Shown here: piece after piece, positions 58,978-64,000 of the stretch
Position numbering within the stretch: the first letter of the stretch is position 1
How the letters are laid out: every line of letters begins with the position of its first letter
Source of the DNA: Saccharomyces mikatae IFO 1815
Lineage: Eukaryota; Ascomycota; Saccharomycetes; Saccharomycetales; Saccharomycetaceae
NCBI RefSeq assembly: GCF_947241705.1
Contig: NC_079266.1
Location: 62,001 to 126,000 of the forward strand
Direction: 5' to 3'
DNA length: 64,000 bases
Notes under the pieces: generated by a model
The model's input: only the letters and a program-made list of their open reading frames with translations
Told to the model about the DNA's origin: nothing
Database searches by the model: none
Translations under genes and position numbers: made by a program

Positions 58978-60837
58978 TTATATATCATCATGCCTACAAT
59001 CATCAGCAAGATCAAAACCTTGTACTTCTTTATAATACTCATCACTGTATTCGGCTATGACATTCTCTTCATTTTCTTCGAAGGGATTCTCATAACTACT
59101 TCTAGGACGAGGTTTATTTAGGCTTTCTTCTGAGATGTCTTCTACGGATTCTTTCACTGTCGCTTCAGAGTTCAGAGTATGCTCAACGTTACTATTCTCC
59201 AGTTCAAAAACAGTTTCTTCCGGATCACTGGGAATTGGAGCTTTAATGTCATCTGCCAAAGGCAACCTGAAATTGTACTTCCCCCATTTGAAGTAAAGAC
59301 CAGTAATAACCAAAATACAGAATATATAGACCACTAAGGCATAGTTCATCGTTTTAAATGTTACAGGTAATTGTGTTGGTAAACAAACTGAAACCATAGA
59401 CAGCAATAACCACACGATAGAAACGATGTTGATGAACCAACCAAATTTATACCTGATTTTCACTGGCGCACTTCGAATGGCTCTTCTTCTCGTAAACAAC
59501 ACCAAAACCAACGGAATAAAAGTTGCAGAACAAAGGCATAGTACTGCAGCCCCTATAAAAGCATTAAATGCAGCCGTTGAAATCAATGCAAGTAGTCCTA
59601 GGAAGTATGATATTATCATACTCAATATCACAGAATTCTTTGGAACTTTTGACTGTGAATCTGGCTCCACATAAGTCCATTTATCATAATATGGTATAGC
59701 CTGATCACGACTAAAACTATAAACAGCACGAGATGACGTAGTAATCGAGCCAATTCCAGAGAATAACAAATTTCCTAAAATTAAGAGTACCAAAAAAAAT
59801 GATAGAACCACCGAATCGGTTGACTTTGTAAAAATGTTCACAATTGGCAGAACCTTATGGTTTGTAAAAAGTAAATCATTATCAGGAAGAATTATCATTA
59901 TTGGTATAAGAAAGATTACTCCAGAGAACGCAGATAATAATACCGCATTGGACATACCACGCGGAATATCTCTCTCAGGAACTTTAACTTCATCAGCTAA
60001 AGCAGGTAGCATACTGAACCCTTGTAATGTGAAATTGGATTGTTGAAATCCAATGATGAAGGAAATAAATGCACTTTTGTACCCAGACAGATTGTTGTCA
60101 AAGTGAAATAGTGCGTATTTCAAAGACCTAAACTTACCTTTGTGGAATACCAGTAGAAGAATATCGATAAATATAATGGCATATATGATCCAATAAACGC
60201 ACACTTTGTTTATTATTTCAATGAACCTTGCGAATTTCAAATTCACAAGACCTACAGCAGTCACCACCAGGTAGAACACAATGACTGTGTAAAAAATCAA
60301 ATGTGCTTCAGATATTAGATCAGAGTTTGTCATCAAAATCAAAGAAATAGTTAACTGAGCACCTGCAAAAGTAATACTGGTGCTCATTGTCCAATTCCCT
60401 ATGAGCATTAACCAACCAGTGTACCATGAACATACCAATTTCAGGGTTTCTGGGGCCAACATGGCACTACCAACGTGTAGTTCCATTGGAAATTTAGAAA
60501 CAATCTCACCAAGAGAAAGTGAAGAGAACCATATACACACACCACTAATTAAGAAACCTAACATTATAGTGAAAGGGCCACCATTAATCAGGCCTATAGC
60601 CATACTAGTGCACATTCCTAGCACCGGACTCATTAATCCTAAACCGAGTCCGACAATAGAACTCCTTGACAGTAGGGATTTATCCAACACTTGATCATAA
60701 TTGAAATGCTCTGCCTCTTCGTTATGTTGGTTGTCATCCTCATGAACAATGGTGTGCAAGTTATCAAATATATCATTCGGATCGAAATGGGCAATATTCT
60801 CTCTTATATTATCAGCCAGTAGTGTATACTCTGGCAT
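58978..60837 (-). CDS. TPO5: Tpo5, polyamine exporter of the APC superfamily
   Basis: Tpo5 (SSY2/YKL174C) is reported to move putrescine and spermidine out of the cytosol from Golgi or post-Golgi vesicles. ATG at 60837 (MPEYTLLADNIREN) gives 619 residues (618 in S288C); the frame runs 11 codons further to a TTG at 60870, which is not used. About twelve membrane segments span residues 65-510, with the APC-type first-helix motif SIVGLGLGLMSPVLGMCTSMAIG. Both tails are hydrophilic and acidic; the C-terminal ~90 residues are the most variable part. Its divergent neighbour is SNU114, 273 bp away. Confidence 0.95.
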   Translation of the reverse strand: MPEYTLLADNIRENIAHFDPNDIFDNLHTIVHEDDNQHNEEAEHFNYDQVLDKSLLSRSSIVGLGLGLMSPVLGMCTSMAIGLINGGPFTIMLGFLISGVCIWFSSLSLGEIVSKFPMELHVGSAMLAPETLKLVCSWYTGWLMLIGNWTMSTSITFAGAQLTISLILMTNSDLISEAHLIFYTVIVFYLVVTAVGLVNLKFARFIEIINKVCVYWIIYAIIFIDILLLVFHKGKFRSLKYALFHFDNNLSGYKSAFISFIIGFQQSNFTLQGFSMLPALADEVKVPERDIPRGMSNAVLLSAFSGVIFLIPIMIILPDNDLLFTNHKVLPIVNIFTKSTDSVVLSFFLVLLILGNLLFSGIGSITTSSRAVYSFSRDQAIPYYDKWTYVEPDSQSKVPKNSVILSMIISYFLGLLALISTAAFNAFIGAAVLCLCSATFIPLVLVLFTRRRAIRSAPVKIRYKFGWFINIVSIVWLLLSMVSVCLPTQLPVTFKTMNYALVVYIFCILVITGLYFKWGKYNFRLPLADDIKAPIPSDPEETVFELENSNVEHTLNSEATVKESVEDISEESLNKPRPRSSYENPFEENEENVIAEYSDEYYKEVQGFDLADDCRHDDI

Positions 60838-61110
60838 TTTCCATTTATCTAGCTTAATTCTATAGTTCAATCACAGACAAATGCTCAGAGCGGTATTCTT
60901 AATAGAAGTAATATTTTGCTCTTTCCGGTTATCCTTATATGATGATTACTTATTGTTAAAGCCTCATTGCGGAAATTTTAATGCCGGAAAGGCCTGAAAA
61001 ATTTCAATAGTGGCAGAAAACAAGGCTTTGTAATATTATTCACCAACGGCTGAAGGTAGTTTATTGATTTCTCTACAAGAGCTGTATACAACAGTGACGA
61101 ATCTAACAAG

Positions 61111-64000
61111 ATGGAAGGCGATGATTTATTTGACGAATTTGGGAATCTAGTAGGAGTTAATCCTTTGGATTCTGATGAAGAAGAAGAAGAAGTACTAGAT
61201 GAGCAGGAGCTATACGAAACAGATATAACTGGGGAAAGCGGTGACAAGAATGGAATTAAGGCCAATCCATTTATTTCAGTAGGAAATGACAAGGGAGTTG
61301 GGACAGACTTAGGATACCCCTATGGCAAGGGAGTGGAAGTATTAATAGAAACCGAGAACACGCAGTCAGTAAAGACTCCATTGGTAAAGCCAGTAGCGGA
61401 GCGAAGTAAGTTACAAGAACATACAATTTTTACACAGTTAAAGAAAAATATTCCGAAAACCAAATACAACCGGGATTATATGCTGTCAATGACAGATATC
61501 CCAGAAAGAATAATAAATGTTGGCGTAATTGGACCCCTCCATTCAGGTAAGACCTCTCTTATGGATCTTCTAATAATTGATTCGCACAAACGCATCCCAG
61601 ATATGTCTAAGAATACGGAACTTGGATGGAAACCATTAAGATATATGGATAATATGAAGCAAGAAATAGATCGGGGAATCTCCATCAAACTTAATGGTTC
61701 CACTCTACTTTGCACCAATTTAGAATCCAAGTCTAACATAATAAACTTTCTGGATGCTCCAGGGCATACCAATTTTATCGATGAAACGGCTGTCGCATTT
61801 GCTGCCAGTGATTTGGCTTTAATTGTGATAGATGTTGTAGAAGGTGTTACTTCTGTAGTGGAGCAACTAATAAAACAAAGTATTAGAAATAAATTAGCGA
61901 TGTGTTTTGTTATCAATAAACTCGACAGGCTGATTTTAGATCTGAAGTTACCGCCAATGGACGCATATTTTAAGTTGAATCACATAATTAAAGACATTAA
62001 TTCATTCACCAAGGGGCAGGTATTTTCACCGGCATACAATAATATAATTTTTGCTTCGGCAAAACTGGGCTTCACCTTTACTGTCAAGGAATTTGTAGCT
62101 TATAACTACTCGCATTCAATTCCTCCTTCTAAAATAGATGATTTTATCACACGGCTGTGGGGTAGCGTTTACTTTCATAAGGGCAACTTTCAGTCAAAAC
62201 CATTTGATAGTGTGGAAGGGTACCCAACTTTTGTTGAGTTTATTCTCAATCCGATCTACAAGATATTCTCCTATGCTCTGTCCATGGAAAAAGATAAGTT
62301 AAAAAATCTATTGAGGAACAGTTTTAGGATTAATCTAAGGCATGAAGTCCTCAAGTATGATCCACAACCTTTTTTGAAACATGTTTTACAACTAATCTTT
62401 AAGGAACAGACTGGTCTTGTGGATTCCATAACAAGATGTTACGAGCCACTTACATTGACTGACAATAAGGTAAACCAACTTTCAAGTCCGGGCAAACATA
62501 CTTCGAAAGACATTCTATGGGCTCATGTGTTGAAGACTTTGGATTATGGTGGAACAGAATGGTCCCTTGTTCGCATATATTCTGGCCTTCTGAAGAGAGG
62601 TGACAAAGTGCGTATACTAGATACGTCGCAATCTGAGTCCCGCCAAAAAAGAGCGATTATTAATAATACAGAGATAGAAAGTTTCGACAAAGAGGAGGAT
62701 GGTGATGATGACGAAACACCTATGTGTACGGTTGAAGAAATTGGCTTATTAGGTGGTAGGTATGTCTATCCGCTTAGTAAAGCGCACAAAGGACAGATAG
62801 TATTGGTAAAAGGTATTTCCAGTGCATATATTAAATCTGCTACGTTGTATTCTGTGAAGAATAAGGAAGATATGAAGACACTAAAGTACTTTAGACCCTT
62901 GGATTATATCACTGAGGCAGTTTTCAAGATTGTTCTTCAGCCCTTGCTGCCAAAAGAATTGCCGAAGTTATTGCATGGCCTTAACAAAGTCACTAAGTAC
63001 TACCCAGGCGTTGTTGTCAAAGTCGAGGAATCGGGAGAACACGTGATATTAGGGAATGGGGAGTTATACATGGATTGCTTACTATATGATTTGAGGACAA
63101 GGTATGCAGATATAGAGATCAAAATATCAGATCCTTTAACTGTTTTTTCGGAAAGTTGCTCAAATGAATCATTTGCCTCGATACCCGTAAACAATTCCAT
63201 ATCGCGCCTGAATGACGAAAGCTCGCTAGGTCTAGCGATTAGTGTTACTGCCGAACCACTGGATTTTAAAATGATCCAGGACTTGAGCAAGAACGTGTTA
63301 GGGAAGGGCCAAAACTATTTGAATATAGATGAAATAATAGACAACCCAAGAAAACTATCTAAGATACTGAGAACAGAGTATGGATGGGATTCGTTGGCAT
63401 CAAGAAACGTTTGGTCATTCTATAATGGGAATGTGTTAATTAATGACACTTTGCCAGGTGAAGTCAGCCCAGAATTACTATCCGAATATAAACAACAAAT
63501 TATACAAGGATTTTACTGGGCTGTGAAAGAGGGTCCATTGGCAGAAGAGCCAATTTACGGCGTACAGTATAAGTTGTTATCAATCACAATACCTTCCGAT
63601 ACAAACATCGACGTTATAAAAAGTCAAATCATTCCATTAATGAGAAAAGCCTGTTATGTTGGTTTGTTAACGGCGACGCCAGCATTGCTGGAGCCTGTTT
63701 ATGAAGTTAACATTACGGTTCATGCTCCGTTACTACCAATAGTAGAAGAGCTCGTCAAAAAAAGACGCGGCAGCAGGATATATAAGACAATAAAAGTGGT
63801 GGGGACGCCGTTGATGGAGATTCGTGGACAGATCCCAGTTATCGAATCTCCAGGGTTCGAAATAGATTTGAGATTATGTACGAACGGCCTTGGTATGTGT
63901 CAGTTGTACTTTTGGCACAAGATCTGGAGAAAAGTGCCTGGCGATGTTTTGGATAAAGATGCCTTTATTCCGAAGTTGAAAGCAGCACCTGTCAATAGTT
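61111..64000 (+). CDS. SNU114: Snu114, U5 snRNP GTPase (3' end beyond window)
   Basis: Snu114 is the EF2-like GTPase of the U5 snRNP and, with Prp8 and Brr2, controls U4/U6 unwinding and spliceosome activation and disassembly. ATG at 61111 (MEGDDLFDEFGN) opens a frame that runs off the window after 963 codons; S. cerevisiae Snu114 is 1,008 residues, so about 45 are missing. An acidic N-terminus (about 1-100) precedes the G domain: GVIGPLHSGKTS with K147, DAPGH, and NKLD. EF2-like domains II-V follow, including WAVKEGPLAEEPIYGV. The N-terminal region and several surface stretches differ clearly from S288C while G motifs are intact. Confidence 0.97.
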   Translation, partial: MEGDDLFDEFGNLVGVNPLDSDEEEEEVLDEQELYETDITGESGDKNGIKANPFISVGNDKGVGTDLGYPYGKGVEVLIETENTQSVKTPLVKPVAERSKLQEHTIFTQLKKNIPKTKYNRDYMLSMTDIPERIINVGVIGPLHSGKTSLMDLLIIDSHKRIPDMSKNTELGWKPLRYMDNMKQEIDRGISIKLNGSTLLCTNLESKSNIINFLDAPGHTNFIDETAVAFAASDLALIVIDVVEGVTSVVEQLIKQSIRNKLAMCFVINKLDRLILDLKLPPMDAYFKLNHIIKDINSFTKGQVFSPAYNNIIFASAKLGFTFTVKEFVAYNYSHSIPPSKIDDFITRLWGSVYFHKGNFQSKPFDSVEGYPTFVEFILNPIYKIFSYALSMEKDKLKNLLRNSFRINLRHEVLKYDPQPFLKHVLQLIFKEQTGLVDSITRCYEPLTLTDNKVNQLSSPGKHTSKDILWAHVLKTLDYGGTEWSLVRIYSGLLKRGDKVRILDTSQSESRQKRAIINNTEIESFDKEEDGDDDETPMCTVEEIGLLGGRYVYPLSKAHKGQIVLVKGISSAYIKSATLYSVKNKEDMKTLKYFRPLDYITEAVFKIVLQPLLPKELPKLLHGLNKVTKYYPGVVVKVEESGEHVILGNGELYMDCLLYDLRTRYADIEIKISDPLTVFSESCSNESFASIPVNNSISRLNDESSLGLAISVTAEPLDFKMIQDLSKNVLGKGQNYLNIDEIIDNPRKLSKILRTEYGWDSLASRNVWSFYNGNVLINDTLPGEVSPELLSEYKQQIIQGFYWAVKEGPLAEEPIYGVQYKLLSITIPSDTNIDVIKSQIIPLMRKACYVGLLTATPALLEPVYEVNITVHAPLLPIVEELVKKRRGSRIYKTIKVVGTPLMEIRGQIPVIESPGFEIDLRLCTNGLGMCQLYFWHKIWRKVPGDVLDKDAFIPKLKAAPVNS

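Noticed and set aside
1-64000. A new biological system (defence island, CRISPR array, gene cluster)
   Set aside because: All long frames fall into known Saccharomyces genes in the standard chromosome XI order. No CRISPR-like repeats, no foreign gene cluster and no unexplained frame above ~150 codons remain.

Overview
This window is budding-yeast nuclear DNA from the Saccharomyces sensu stricto group. It is AT-rich and gene-dense, has spliceosomal introns with GTATGT and TACTAAC signals, and carries Ty-type solo LTRs next to tRNA genes. Its genes match, in order and strand, the S. cerevisiae chromosome XI left-arm block from TOR2 (YKL203C) to SNU114 (YKL173W). Several proteins (MNN4, MIA40, MST1, ZRT3, SNU114) differ from the S288C versions I remember by more than strain-level variation. 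FAS1, YKT6, SDS22, PEX1 and RPL17A are nearly identical. I therefore read it as a sibling species and not a laboratory S. cerevisiae strain; the species cannot be fixed without an alignment.

Layout. Positions 1-11311 hold, all on the minus strand, the 5' end of TOR2, MNN4 (mannosylphosphate regulator, with a 325-nt pure pyrimidine tract), PTK1 (kinase) and PEX1 (peroxisomal AAA ATPase). Positions 11658-12648 are a Ty LTR cluster ending at tRNA-Asn(GUU): an old delta split by a second delta, then an intact sigma LTR with a perfect target-site duplication 16 bp from the tRNA. Positions 12877-21473 hold YKT6, MIA40, MST1, SDS22, ACP1, DPH2 and the intron-containing CNB1. Positions 21716-22819 are a second LTR cluster (rearranged delta, tau-like LTR, delta with target duplication) ending at tRNA-Leu(UAA).

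From 23217 to 38259 come HYM1, PXA2, FAT3, MTR2, ASH1, SPE1 and LOT5. From 39290 to 48744 come FAS1, PRS1 and RPL17A (one intron). From 49098 to the end come COY1, STE3, LST4, ZRT3, TPO5 and the 5' 96 percent of SNU114.

The genes are functionally mixed, as expected in yeast: lipid and peroxisome functions (PEX1, PXA2, FAT3, FAS1, ACP1), secretion and Golgi (MNN4, YKT6, COY1), translation (MST1, DPH2, RPL17A), RNA handling (MTR2, SNU114), signalling (TOR2, PTK1, CNB1, HYM1, STE3, LST4), metal and polyamine metabolism (ZRT3, SPE1, TPO5) and daughter-cell fate (ASH1). Promoter sites fit the genes: an alpha1/Mcm1 PQ box before STE3, an Ino2/4-Rap1-Reb1-Abf1 cluster before FAS1, a Rap1 site before RPL17A, a Zap1-like site before ZRT3 and PAC/RRPE before DPH2.

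I found no undescribed biological system. The observations most worth a second look are the LTR insertion history beside both tRNAs, the MNN4 polypyrimidine tract, the DPH2 leader (PAC/RRPE plus uORFs), the conserved ASH1 3' RNA hairpin and a near-perfect extended replication-origin consensus between SPE1 and LOT5. Promoter and RNA-element calls rest on reading the sequence against remembered consensus motifs; comparisons with S288C are from memory.
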